Assembly: GCA_017432565.1 (NCBI GenBank)
Contig: JAFRIW010000048.1
Coordinates: forward strand, 1-62,177
Source of the DNA: Lachnospiraceae bacterium
GTDB taxonomy: Bacteria > Bacillota > Clostridia > Lachnospirales > Lachnospiraceae
Length of the DNA: 62,177 nucleotides
Reading direction: 5' to 3'
The position numbers and the translations under genes are program-made. The notes beneath the pieces were generated by a model. It made no database searches. It saw nothing but the letters and a program-made list of their open reading frames with translations, and had not been told where the DNA came from. Below, in pieces: positions 52,358 to 61,239 of this stretch (positions are counted from its first letter, which is position 1; each line of letters starts with the position of its first letter).

Positions 52358-53462
52358 ATTTGTCATCCGCGCAGATGCGGGGCCGGGCATCGGCCTCGGT
52401 CATATAATGCGCTGCCTGCCGGCTGCACAGGAGCTTCTTCGCGCCGGCAGCAGGGTGACGTTCGCAGTCCGAGATGACGAAAGCCTGAAAATACTGGAGC
52501 AGGTTCTCCCTCAGTTTCCGATTGCCGCGGAGCAGATGGAGAGGGTGTGCCTGAGCGGAATGAAGGCAAAATCCGGCGAAACCGCCTGTGATACAGCTGC
52601 TGCATTGGCAGAGCTGGCAGCAGAGCACTCCGCTTCGGCGGTCCTGCTGGATACTTATGCGGTGGATCCGCAGAGTATGCTGCAGCTGAAGGAAGCACTG
52701 CATCAGTCCGGCACGTCGCTGTGGTATCTGGACGACCTGCTTGCATTTCCCTATCCGGCAGACGGTCTGATTAATTACAGCTTTTATGCGGACCGGGCGG
52801 CCTACGAAAAACTTTATCAGGAATCTGATCAGAATGTCACCTGCCCGGAGCTCCTGCTGGGGCCTTCCTATGTACCTCTGCGGGAGGAATTCCGCGGGAA
52901 GAGAGAAGTGTCTGAAAAAGCGGAAGATTCCCTGCCGTCGGTTCTTCTGCTGACCGGCGGAACGGATCCCTGTCACGTGCTGGCAGCTCTGTTGGAGATG
53001 CTGAAGGATGCGTTTGAAGTGACGGCGGTCATCGGCGCGATGAATCCGGACCGGGAGCAGCTGATCCGGCAGTATCAGGGCAGCGGGAATGTGCGGCTTC
53101 TCACAGACGTGCGAAATCTGTCCGAATGGATGAGCTGCAGCGATTATGCTGTGACGGCTGCCGGTGTGACGATTTACGAGCTCTGTGCCGCAGGGACGCT
53201 GTTTCTGACCTATACGCTGGCGGACAATCAGCTGCCGAATGCGCACCGCTGTGACGAAATGGGCCTTGCCGCGTATCTCGGTGATGCCAGGGAAGGCATA
53301 GACGGCAGAGATCCGGTTGCGAAGCGCGCGCTGGAAAAACTGAAAGAAATGACACAGCTGCCGGAAAATGAGCGGCAGGGAAGAAGAAACAGAATGCAGG
53401 AGCTGATCGACGGAGAAGGTGCGGCACGCATTGCACAGGCACTGCGCGGGGGTCTTACCTGA
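52341..53462 (+). CDS. pseG: UDP-2,4-diacetamido-trideoxy-altropyranose hydrolase
   Basis: PseG removes UDP to give the sugar used by PseI. The 373-residue GT-B-like hydrolase has IRADAGPGIGLGHIMRCLPA, with the Gly-rich loop and His near the start, LLDTYAVDP, YLDDLLAFPYPADGLINY, LLTGGTDPC and AAGVTIYELCAAGT. ATG 52341 is chosen since GGGAGG ends six bases before it; it overlaps pseI by 17 bases. pseB, pseC and a linked pseH are not in this cluster. Confidence 0.87.
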   Translation: MASVSEFVIRADAGPGIGLGHIMRCLPAAQELLRAGSRVTFAVRDDESLKILEQVLPQFPIAAEQMERVCLSGMKAKSGETACDTAAALAELAAEHSASAVLLDTYAVDPQSMLQLKEALHQSGTSLWYLDDLLAFPYPADGLINYSFYADRAAYEKLYQESDQNVTCPELLLGPSYVPLREEFRGKREVSEKAEDSLPSVLLLTGGTDPCHVLAALLEMLKDAFEVTAVIGAMNPDREQLIRQYQGSGNVRLLTDVRNLSEWMSCSDYAVTAAGVTIYELCAAGTLFLTYTLADNQLPNAHRCDEMGLAAYLGDAREGIDGRDPVAKRALEKLKEMTQLPENERQGRRNRMQELIDGEGAARIAQALRGGLT

Positions 53463-53497
53463 GCAAAGAGCCAGATTTTGCCGGAGTATTGATATAC

Positions 53498-55030
53498 ATG
53501 AAGGATTTTTCCAAAAAACTGAAATGGGACACGATGGATCTGAAGCTGATTCTGGCTGACCTGATCCTGATCTTTTTCTCATGGGGCGGGTACTACCGCA
53601 GCATTTTCGGAAACGGAGATGCGCTCTATGACACCATCAATATGGGCGCCAGCAAGAGTTCCAGACTCAGCTGCTATCGCTGGATGGGCTGGCTGGTGGA
53701 CATGTTTGCCTGGAAGAAACTCGGATTCCTGGCCTCTGAACATCCGACCTTCAGCCTCTTTCTGTTCCTGCTGTTTCTGACCGCTTCACTGTTTATCATC
53801 CAGAAGATGTTCCGGCCGCTGTTTGAATCCAGACTGCAGACACATCTGGAGCAGGCCTGTTTTATCGCAGCCACCTCACTGATTTTCATCAACGGGCTGC
53901 TGTCCGAGCTGTTTTATTTCACGGAGAGTTATTCCATCTTCAAGTTTTCGCTGCTTTTCTGTGCGATCGGCTGTCTGCTGTTTACGAGGGAAAAGTATGT
54001 GTGGGGCATGATCTGCTTCCTTGTCATGACCGGATTTTATCAGATCAGCTGCGCACTGGCGGCAATCCTTCTCTCCGCGTGGCTCTATATCCGCTATGAA
54101 GGGAAATGCTCGCGCGAGCTCTTCATCCGTGAAGTGCTGTATATCGTCGCCCCGATGTCCTGCGGCGCCCTGAACTATGTGACAGGTGTCTGGTTCCTGC
54201 GCTGGCTGAACAGCCGCGGAATGAATCTGAATATCGAGAAGAAAGTCATGTCGCGGTCTGTTGTTGACGCAGTCCTGAATTATTTCAGGGAGTTCCGCCT
54301 CCTGTTGAAGAGTAATCTGGAGCTGATGCCGGGGGTGTGGCTTCCGCTGCTGGTTTTGATCATCTGCTTCCTCTCACTGTCCGTGTACTTCATTCGCGGC
54401 AGAAAGTGGAATGAAATGGGAACTCTGGTACTGCTTATTGCGGTCCAGCAGGTGACTTTCGGCGCGATTCCGGTCGCCAACGGCGTGATTGCTCCGAGAA
54501 TCATGTATCCTTTCTACGGACTGGAAGCCGGCATGCTTCTCGGCGCCATGTATTTTCTGAGTACGGGAGATGAGACGGAGAAGACAGTTCAGAATCTGCT
54601 TGGAGTGGTCCGGCTGACGGCCGCGGTGTTCCTGATGATTCAGATTTTCTTTATTCAGATCATTATTTCGAACCGGATGATCAGCAATACGCTGGATCTT
54701 CTGTGTGCGCGCGGCGTGCTGAACACAATCCGCGAGTATGAGGAGGAGACCGGACAGACAGTTAAATATATTGCCGCCGCGCCGGATACGGAATCCCCGA
54801 TGTACTATAACGAAGTCTATTACAAGCGTGACGCGGTCAATGACCGCAATTACCGGGTCGTGACCTATACGCTGATCGAATATGTCGCCTCCCCGGAGAA
54901 GCATTTCGAGAAGAAGGAGATGGATCCCGCCGTTTTTGACGAGTATTTCAAAGACAAAAACTGGGATGCCTTCGACGCGCACGAGCAGATCGTCATCAAA
55001 GACGATACGGCGTATATCTGTGTTTTCTGA
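53498..55030 (+). CDS. GtrII-like multi-pass membrane glucosyltransferase-type protein
   Basis: The protein is 510 residues with about 11 membrane segments. The first outer loop carries FGNGDALYDTINMG and CYRWMGWLVDMF, similar to the D-rich loop and GRW motif of GtrII-type (Glucos_trans_II) enzymes that decorate O-antigens. A soluble C-terminal domain of about 110 residues (IREYEEETGQTVKYIAAAPD) ends the protein. ATG 53498 follows CCGGAG; a TTG nine bases earlier is the alternative. It ends the pse operon, so it may transfer a sugar to the surface glycan. Confidence 0.7.
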   Translation: MKDFSKKLKWDTMDLKLILADLILIFFSWGGYYRSIFGNGDALYDTINMGASKSSRLSCYRWMGWLVDMFAWKKLGFLASEHPTFSLFLFLLFLTASLFIIQKMFRPLFESRLQTHLEQACFIAATSLIFINGLLSELFYFTESYSIFKFSLLFCAIGCLLFTREKYVWGMICFLVMTGFYQISCALAAILLSAWLYIRYEGKCSRELFIREVLYIVAPMSCGALNYVTGVWFLRWLNSRGMNLNIEKKVMSRSVVDAVLNYFREFRLLLKSNLELMPGVWLPLLVLIICFLSLSVYFIRGRKWNEMGTLVLLIAVQQVTFGAIPVANGVIAPRIMYPFYGLEAGMLLGAMYFLSTGDETEKTVQNLLGVVRLTAAVFLMIQIFFIQIIISNRMISNTLDLLCARGVLNTIREYEEETGQTVKYIAAAPDTESPMYYNEVYYKRDAVNDRNYRVVTYTLIEYVASPEKHFEKKEMDPAVFDEYFKDKNWDAFDAHEQIVIKDDTAYICVF

Positions 55031-55047
55031 ATCGGCCGGATTTTGGC

Positions 55048-55076
55048 TTTACAATTCAAACGGCGCATGATATTAT
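55048..55076 (+). promoter_or_regulatory. Promoter of rpsO with long leader
   Basis: TTTACA (55048-55053), 17 bases, TATTAT (55071-55076), with TG one base before the -10. Transcription from about 55083 gives a 110-base leader. In it CTCAG and CTGAG, plus repeated CGGACT, could form alternate folds. S15 represses its own synthesis in several bacteria through such leaders; no known class was matched here. Confidence 0.65.
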
Positions 55077-55194
55077 TTGATAGTTGTGTTGATTACCATC
55101 GCTTGGTTTGCGGCTTTCTCCAGCCCGGACTCAGTGAATGGTGAATAACAGTCCTGAGCGGACTGCAGGTTTTATCAGGAGAAAGGATAAAGCA

Positions 55195-55461
55195 ATGATC
55201 AGTAAGGAAAAGAAGACAGAGATTATCGAAAAGTATGGCAGACAGCCCGGCGACACCGGCTCCCCGGAAGTTCAGATCGCAATTCTGACAGAGCGGATCC
55301 GCGAGCTCACCGAGCACATCAAGCAGAACCCGAAGGATCACCACTCCGGCAGAGGACTTCTGATGCTGGTTGGTCAGAGAAGAGGCCTTCTGGACTATCT
55401 CAAGAGAACCGATATCGAGAAGTACCGTGCACTGATCGCACAGCTGGGTATCAGAAAGTAA
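55195..55461 (+). CDS. rpsO: Small ribosomal subunit protein S15
   Basis: S15 binds 16S helices 20-22 early in 30S assembly. From ATG 55195 it has the standard 88 residues: [40 protein letters not shown], and [20 protein letters not shown]. The ribosome site is AGGAGAAAGG. pnp follows after a terminator, the usual order. Confidence 0.97.
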   Translation: MISKEKKTEIIEKYGRQPGDTGSPEVQIAILTERIRELTEHIKQNPKDHHSGRGLLMLVGQRRGLLDYLKRTDIEKYRALIAQLGIRK

Positions 55462-55481
55462 GCTCATACAGATCATTGAAG

Positions 55482-55525
55482 GCGGCGAAGACCGGAAACA
55501 GAGCCGGGCTTAGCCGCTTTTTATG
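55482..55525 (+). terminator. Terminator between rpsO and pnp
   Basis: GCGGC-AAG pairs with CTT-GCCGC, with an inner CCGG/CCGG stem, then TTTTTAT. It may be read through to pnp, since the next promoter is unclear; a small TGCGC/GCGCA hairpin (55550-55563) lies in the pnp leader. Confidence 0.75.
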
Positions 55526-55596
55526 TATAATTCAGCAAAATCAGCAACATGCGCAGTCGCGCAAGAAGAGAAGAGAAAGGGTAAAAAGGTAACAAA

Positions 55597-57693
55597 ATGT
55601 CAGACTACAAAACTTATTCCATGGAACTGGGCGGCCGCACCCTGAGCATCGATATCGGCCGGGTAGGCAAGCAGGCGAACGGCTGTGCTTTCATGCACTA
55701 CGGCGACACCACTGTCCTGTGCACCGCCACAGAGTCCGCGAAGCCGCGTGACGGCGTCGATTTCTTCCCGCTGAGCGTGGAGTACAGCGAGAAGTTCTAC
55801 GCCATCGGCAAGATGCCCGGCGGCTTCAACAAGAGGGAAGGCAGACCTTCCGAGAACGCGATCCTCACCAGCCGCGTTATTGACCGCCCGATGAGACCGC
55901 TGTTCCCGAAGGATATGCGCAACGATGTTACGCTGGAGTGCATGGTTATGAGCGTGGATCCCGCATGCAGACCGGAGCTGGTCGCCATGCTGGGCGCGTC
56001 CATTGCCACATCCATTTCCGATATCCCGTTTGACGGCCCCTGCGCAACCACACAGATCGGTCTCGTGAACGGAGAGGTCATTGTGAACCCCGGTCAGGAT
56101 GACTGGGACAAGGGCGATCTGAAGCTGACGGTTGCTTCCACTGCCGAGAAGGTCATCATGATCGAGGCCGGTGCGAATGAAATTCCGGAAGCAGACATGA
56201 TCTCCTACATCTACAAGGCAGATGAGATCAACAAGCAGATCATCGCTTTCATCAACAACATCGTGGCGGAAGTCGGAAAGCCGAAGCAGGAGTACATCAG
56301 CTGCGCGATTCCGGAAGAGCTGTTCGCTGCCATGAGAGAGATTGTCACGCCGGCAGAGATGGAAGTTGCCGTCTTCACGGATGACAAGCAGACCAGAGAG
56401 CACAACATTGCCGAGATCACCGAAAAACTGGCCGAAGCCTTCGCCGAGAAGGAAGAGTGGCTTGCGATTCTGGACGAGGCAGTTTATCAGTATGAGAAGA
56501 AGACCATCCGCAAGATGATCCTGAAGGATCACAAGCGTCCGGACGGCCGTGAAATCACGCAGATCCGCCCGCTTTCCGCGGAAGTGGATATTATTCCGAG
56601 AGTGCACGGCTCCGCCATGTTCACCCGCGGACAGACCCAGATCTGCGACGTTGTCACCCTCGGCCCTCTTTCCGAGGCACAGCGCATTGAGGGGATGGAC
56701 CCCAACATCACGGAGAAGAGATATCTTCACCAGTACAACTTCCCGGCATATTCCGTCGGTGAGACCAAGGTCTCAAGAGGCCCGGGCCGCCGCGAAATCG
56801 GACACGGTGCACTGGCTGAAAGAGCCCTTCTGCCGGTTCTTCCGAGCGTAGAGGAGTTCCCTTATTCCATCCGTGCGGTCTCCGAGACCTTCGAATCCAA
56901 CGGTTCCACCTCCATGGCTTCGACCTGCGCAAGCTGCATGGCACTGATGGCAGCCGGCGTTCCGATCAAGAAGCAGGTTGCAGGTATTTCCTGCGGTCTG
57001 GTGACGGGCGATACCGATGACGATTTTGTCCTGCTGACCGATATTCAGGGTCTGGAAGACTTCTTCGGCGACATGGACTTCAAGGTGACCGGAACCCATG
57101 ACGGTATTACCGCCATTCAGATGGATATCAAGATCCACGGTCTGACCAGAGCCATCGTAGAAGGCGCAATTGCCCGCTGCAAGGATGCGCGCGAGTTCAT
57201 TATGAACGGCGTGATGAAGGATGCAATCGCAGAGCCTCGTCCGACCGTCAACGAATATGCACCGAAGATCGAGTTCATGACCATTGATCCCGAGAAGATC
57301 GGTGATGTGGTCGGCCAGAGAGGCAAGACCATCAACGAGATCATCAAGCGCACCGGCGTCCAGATCGATATCGAGGATGACGGCAGTGTCTCCATCTGCG
57401 GAAACGATGCGAAGGGCATGGCGGAAGCGAAGCGCATGATCGAGATGATCGTGACGGATTTCGAAGAGGGTCAGATCCTCGACGGAACCGTTGTCAGCAT
57501 CAAGGAGTTCGGCGCGTTCCTCGAGTTTGCACCCGGAAAAGAGGGAATGGTCCACATTTCCAAGCTGGCGAACCGCCGCGTAGACCGCGTCGAGGATGTC
57601 CTGAACATCGGCGACCGTGTCCGTGTTGTCTGCCTCGGCAAAGACAGAATGGGCCGCATCAGCTTCTCGATGAAGGACGTCAAGAATAAGTAA
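55597..57693 (+). CDS. pnp: Polyribonucleotide nucleotidyltransferase
   Basis: PNPase degrades RNA from the 3' end with phosphate. The 698-residue protein has two RNase PH domains (about 1-230 and 310-540; KMPGGFNKREGRPSE, FTRGQTQICDVVTLG, SRGPGRREIGHGALAERAL), a linker helix domain, then KH (VVGQRGKTINEIIKRTGV) and S1 (GQILDGTVVSIKEFGAFLEF). The end is GRISFSMKDVKNK. The RBS GAAAGGGTAAAAAGG is strong. Confidence 0.97.
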   Translation: MSDYKTYSMELGGRTLSIDIGRVGKQANGCAFMHYGDTTVLCTATESAKPRDGVDFFPLSVEYSEKFYAIGKMPGGFNKREGRPSENAILTSRVIDRPMRPLFPKDMRNDVTLECMVMSVDPACRPELVAMLGASIATSISDIPFDGPCATTQIGLVNGEVIVNPGQDDWDKGDLKLTVASTAEKVIMIEAGANEIPEADMISYIYKADEINKQIIAFINNIVAEVGKPKQEYISCAIPEELFAAMREIVTPAEMEVAVFTDDKQTREHNIAEITEKLAEAFAEKEEWLAILDEAVYQYEKKTIRKMILKDHKRPDGREITQIRPLSAEVDIIPRVHGSAMFTRGQTQICDVVTLGPLSEAQRIEGMDPNITEKRYLHQYNFPAYSVGETKVSRGPGRREIGHGALAERALLPVLPSVEEFPYSIRAVSETFESNGSTSMASTCASCMALMAAGVPIKKQVAGISCGLVTGDTDDDFVLLTDIQGLEDFFGDMDFKVTGTHDGITAIQMDIKIHGLTRAIVEGAIARCKDAREFIMNGVMKDAIAEPRPTVNEYAPKIEFMTIDPEKIGDVVGQRGKTINEIIKRTGVQIDIEDDGSVSICGNDAKGMAEAKRMIEMIVTDFEEGQILDGTVVSIKEFGAFLEFAPGKEGMVHISKLANRRVDRVEDVLNIGDRVRVVCLGKDRMGRISFSMKDVKNK

Positions 57694-57763
57694 ATCAGTC
57701 TGCCTGTTTCAGCTTTACATTTGCTGCGGTAACAGGAGCTGTCTGATCGGAAAAACCGGAATG

Positions 57764-57796
57764 AACTGCCGCCGCATCAACACGGGCGGCAGTTTT
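57764..57796 (+). terminator. Terminator after pnp
   Basis: AACTGCCGCC (57764-57773) pairs with GGCGGCAGTT (57785-57794), followed by TTTT. It separates pnp from prfC. Confidence 0.85.
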
Positions 57797-57854
57797 CCTG
57801 TATAAAAGAAATCGTTCAGATGCCCCTGCATTTCAGGAAGGACAGACATCAGTT

Positions 57855-59483
57855 ATGAATCAGATCGAGAGCGAAATTGCTAAAAGAAGAACATTTGCCA
57901 TCATATCGCACCCTGACGCGGGCAAAACGACGCTGACGGAGAAATTCCTGCTCTACGGCGGCGCGATCAATCTGGCCGGCTCTGTAAAGGGAAAAGCCAC
58001 TGCCAGGCACGCTGTCTCGGACTGGATGGAAATCGAGAAACAGAGAGGTATTTCCGTCACCAGCTCGGCGCTGCAGTTTGAGTACGACGGATGCTGCATC
58101 AATATTCTGGACACGCCTGGACACCAGGATTTCTCGGAGGATACCTACCGGACGCTGATGGCAGCCGACTCCGCCGTCATGGTGATCGACGCGTCCAAAG
58201 GCGTGGAGGCGCAGACCAAGAAACTGTTCAAGGTCTGTACACTGCGGCATATTCCGATTTTTACCTTTATCAACAAGCTGGACCGGGACGCCCGGGACAC
58301 CTTTGACCTGCTCGATGACATTGAGAAAAACCTCGGGATCGATACGTGCCCTGTCAACTGGCCGATCGGCTCCGGAAAGGGCTTCAAGGGCGTCTATGAG
58401 CGTGAGACCGGCGAAGTGATCACCTATTCGGATACCCAGAAGGGAACGAAGGAAGGCACCGCCAGAAGAATTCCCTTAAGCGACCGGGAAAGCATTCTCG
58501 CCGAACTCGGCGAGGCCGCTGCCGAAAAGCTGGAGGAGGAGATTGATCTGCTGGACGGCGCCAGTGCGGAATTTGACCTGGAGGAGGTCCGGGCGGGCAT
58601 GCTCACACCGGTCTTCTTCGGGTCCGCTCTGACGAATTTCGGCGTGGAAATCTTCCTGCAGAATTTCCTGGAGATGGCGCTTCCGCCGACCGGCCGGATG
58701 ACGGACAAAGGACTTGTGGACCCGGTCACCGGCGTGCCGGAGAACGAGGCAGACGATCCGAAAAACGGCGGATTTTCCGCATTTGTATTTAAAATTCAGG
58801 CCAATATGAATAAAGCGCACCGGGACCGGATCGCCTTCATGCGGATCTGTTCGGGCAAATACGAGGCCGGCATGGAGGTTCGTCACGTACAGAGCGGTAG
58901 AGTCCAGCGCCTTTCCCAGCCCCAGCAGCTGATGGCCAGTGACCGCAAAATCCTGGAAGAAGCCTACGCGGGCGACATCATCGGCGTTTTTGATCCGGGA
59001 CTTTACTCCATCGGCGACACCTTCTGCATGCCGAAGGAAGAGTTCCGCTACGAAGGAATTCCGACTTTTGCGCCGGAGCATTTTGCCAGAGTGCGTCAGG
59101 TTGATACCATGAAGCGCGATCAGTTCGTGAAAGGAATCAACCAGATCGCGCAGGAGGGTGCGATTCAGATCTTTCAGGAGTATAATACAGGAATGGAAGA
59201 AATCATCTGCGGCGTGGTCGGCATGCTGCAGTTTGATGTACTCAAATTCCGGCTGAAGAGTGAATATAACGTGGAGATTCTCCTGGATACGCTGCCTTAT
59301 GAGCACATCCGCTGGATCACAAAATGCGAGACGCCCATCGACCGGATTACCGGAACCACAGACATGAAGCGGATCCGCGACCTCAAGGGGAATCCGCTGC
59401 TTCTGTTTGTAAATCCCTGGTCCGTCCAGATGGTTCTGGACCGCAATAAGGGACTCGAGCTGGAAGAGTTTTCCAGAAACTGA
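57855..59483 (+). CDS. prfC: Peptide chain release factor 3
   Basis: RF3 is the GTPase that ejects RF1/RF2 from the ribosome. The 542-residue protein has G1 ISHPDAGKTTLTEKFLLYGG, the RF3-specific KGKATARHAVSDWMEIEKQRG, G3 DTPGHQDFSEDTYRT, G4 NKLDRDARD, and C-terminal EHFARVRQVDTMKRDQFVKG. The start follows AGGAAGGAC. Confidence 0.96.
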   Translation: MNQIESEIAKRRTFAIISHPDAGKTTLTEKFLLYGGAINLAGSVKGKATARHAVSDWMEIEKQRGISVTSSALQFEYDGCCINILDTPGHQDFSEDTYRTLMAADSAVMVIDASKGVEAQTKKLFKVCTLRHIPIFTFINKLDRDARDTFDLLDDIEKNLGIDTCPVNWPIGSGKGFKGVYERETGEVITYSDTQKGTKEGTARRIPLSDRESILAELGEAAAEKLEEEIDLLDGASAEFDLEEVRAGMLTPVFFGSALTNFGVEIFLQNFLEMALPPTGRMTDKGLVDPVTGVPENEADDPKNGGFSAFVFKIQANMNKAHRDRIAFMRICSGKYEAGMEVRHVQSGRVQRLSQPQQLMASDRKILEEAYAGDIIGVFDPGLYSIGDTFCMPKEEFRYEGIPTFAPEHFARVRQVDTMKRDQFVKGINQIAQEGAIQIFQEYNTGMEEIICGVVGMLQFDVLKFRLKSEYNVEILLDTLPYEHIRWITKCETPIDRITGTTDMKRIRDLKGNPLLLFVNPWSVQMVLDRNKGLELEEFSRN

Positions 59484-59500
59484 TCAAAAAGAGACCGGAA

Positions 59501-59531
59501 GACCGGCTGTACCGCCCGCGGACAGCCGGTC
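59501..59531 (+). other. Stable intergenic hairpin without T run
   Basis: GACCGGCTGT (59501-59510) pairs perfectly with ACAGCCGGTC (59522-59531). No T tract follows, so it is not a normal intrinsic terminator. It may protect the prfC mRNA 3' end or shape the next gene's leader, whose GAGAGGAG site lies just after it. Confidence 0.6.
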
Positions 59532-59549
59532 CCCGAGAGGAGATCCAGA

Positions 59550-61226
59550 GTGACTGCAGTACAAGCGTTCCTTGAGAAAAACAAAGAGCGGATCCTTCCG
59601 CTTGCTGTTGCTTTCGGGCATTTCCTGTTTACTTTTATTGGTGATGTACTGATCTATCAGACGCAGGGTGCGGGAGAGATCCCGTACCGTACGCCGCTGT
59701 ACCTCGCGGCGAAATGCATCGTGCTCGTTCTCCTGATCGCAGGGTGGCGGGCGGTCTTTTCCGGGATTGATTTCAGGAAGCTTCGCTATGGTCTCCCGTA
59801 TTTTCTGATCATGATGGCGCTGCTGCTCGTCATGTGGCCGGGCATCTGGCGCTTTGACGAGATGCAAGTCATCAACTGGGTGACCAACGGGTATGTCTTT
59901 TACTGGCAGCACTGGCTGTCTTCCCTGTATTTCCTCGTCTGCCTGGAGCTGATCCCGATCGCGGGCGGCATCCTGATCCTGCAGAACCTGCTGATCGCAA
60001 TGATCGTCGGGCATATCCTGAACAGGATGGAGGGCATCATCGGACGGAAATGGTGCATTGCAGCCTTTGTTTTCCTGCTGCTGCCGGCAGCTGTCGACAA
60101 CAATCTGTATCCGATCCGCTCATCCGTCGCAGCTTATCTTGAACTCTATGTCCTGTTCACCATCACCTTTGCCATCTGCACCGGAGAGCAGCTCAGTTTT
60201 AAGTCGATAGCCGCGCTCGCCGCGGCGACCGGCGTCGCCGCCGCATGGCGCCCGGAAAACCTGGTCTATGTGGTGCTGATTCCGCTGATCCTGCTGGTTG
60301 TGCGGAAGGCGGATCTCAGAAAAATGCTCCTGTTTCTTCTGGTCACTTTTCTTCTGTTCGCCGGCATCAGCCGCGTACAGAATCAGGGGCTGGAACACGG
60401 TCAGACAGAGCACGGTTACCGGGACAAAGAGCGCTACACACTGTCCGGTATCATGTGGCCGCTGGGCGAACTGATCAAAACGGATTTCCGCTCCGACGAT
60501 CCGGAGGGAGACATCGAGATCATCGACAGGGTCCTGTCCGTCGAAATGATCCGGGAGTCAAATGCACATGATGCGTACTGGTACGGCGGCCTCGGCGAGA
60601 TCACGGAGGAGAATCTCGCCGCTGTGGAAAAGGTCTATGTCAAGCTGATCCTGTACAATCTGCCGTCCTTCATACGGGAGAGAATCACCTTCTTCTTCAG
60701 GACGAACGGCTTCGGGGAGAAGCCGGATATGTTCACCATGTATTCCGCGCATGTGTTCGACCCGGACTACACGGAACTCGAACAGATCAATCCGGAGGCG
60801 GCTGAGTTTTACAGTTCTTTCAAGCAGCGATACAGCCTGGTGCGCCCGCCGAGCATTACTATCCGGCGCCTGCTGGTCAGTACGCTGGAAGGCAAGCGGG
60901 TCACGGACTACGCGGAATCGTCCCTGGGCGGCCTGTGGCTGTTCTACGATGTGGTGCCGATTCTTGTCCTGCTTCTGGTCCTGGCAGTATCACAGGCGTT
61001 TCGAAAGAAATGGACACCGCTGCTGCTGGTGCTGCCGGTTTTTGCCAAGACCGGCCTGGTGATCGCGACCGCGCCCTGGACCAGTTTCATGTACTATTTT
61101 TCCGCATACCTGTCCGGCGGGCTGCTTGCCCTGTTCCTGCTGGCGCGCGTCCTGCAGGCAAAACATGAAAAGGCCGCAGCCATCCCTGCGGGGGACGGAT
61201 CAGATCCCGCGGAAGCAGCCGGATAA
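59550..61226 (+). CDS. Multi-pass membrane protein, probable GT-C-type
   Basis: The 558-residue protein has about 12 membrane segments. The outer-loop motif WPGIWRFDEMQVINWVTNG (with Asp-Glu) and HWLSSLYFLVCLEL resemble GT-C enzymes of the DUF6020 kind, in which an acidic pair follows a PGIxxxD stretch. A soluble part (about 290-440) lies between membrane segments. The start is GTG 59550 after GAGAGGAGATC. A GT2 gene follows 13 bases later. The pair may make a lipid-linked sugar and transfer it; this is inference. Confidence 0.68.
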   Translation: MTAVQAFLEKNKERILPLAVAFGHFLFTFIGDVLIYQTQGAGEIPYRTPLYLAAKCIVLVLLIAGWRAVFSGIDFRKLRYGLPYFLIMMALLLVMWPGIWRFDEMQVINWVTNGYVFYWQHWLSSLYFLVCLELIPIAGGILILQNLLIAMIVGHILNRMEGIIGRKWCIAAFVFLLLPAAVDNNLYPIRSSVAAYLELYVLFTITFAICTGEQLSFKSIAALAAATGVAAAWRPENLVYVVLIPLILLVVRKADLRKMLLFLLVTFLLFAGISRVQNQGLEHGQTEHGYRDKERYTLSGIMWPLGELIKTDFRSDDPEGDIEIIDRVLSVEMIRESNAHDAYWYGGLGEITEENLAAVEKVYVKLILYNLPSFIRERITFFFRTNGFGEKPDMFTMYSAHVFDPDYTELEQINPEAAEFYSSFKQRYSLVRPPSITIRRLLVSTLEGKRVTDYAESSLGGLWLFYDVVPILVLLLVLAVSQAFRKKWTPLLLVLPVFAKTGLVIATAPWTSFMYYFSAYLSGGLLALFLLARVLQAKHEKAAAIPAGDGSDPAEAAG

Positions 61227-61239
61227 GAAAGGAGATCAG

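Noticed and set aside
59501..59531. Rho-independent terminator after prfC
   Set aside because: The stem is perfect but no T run follows, so it is listed only as a hairpin.
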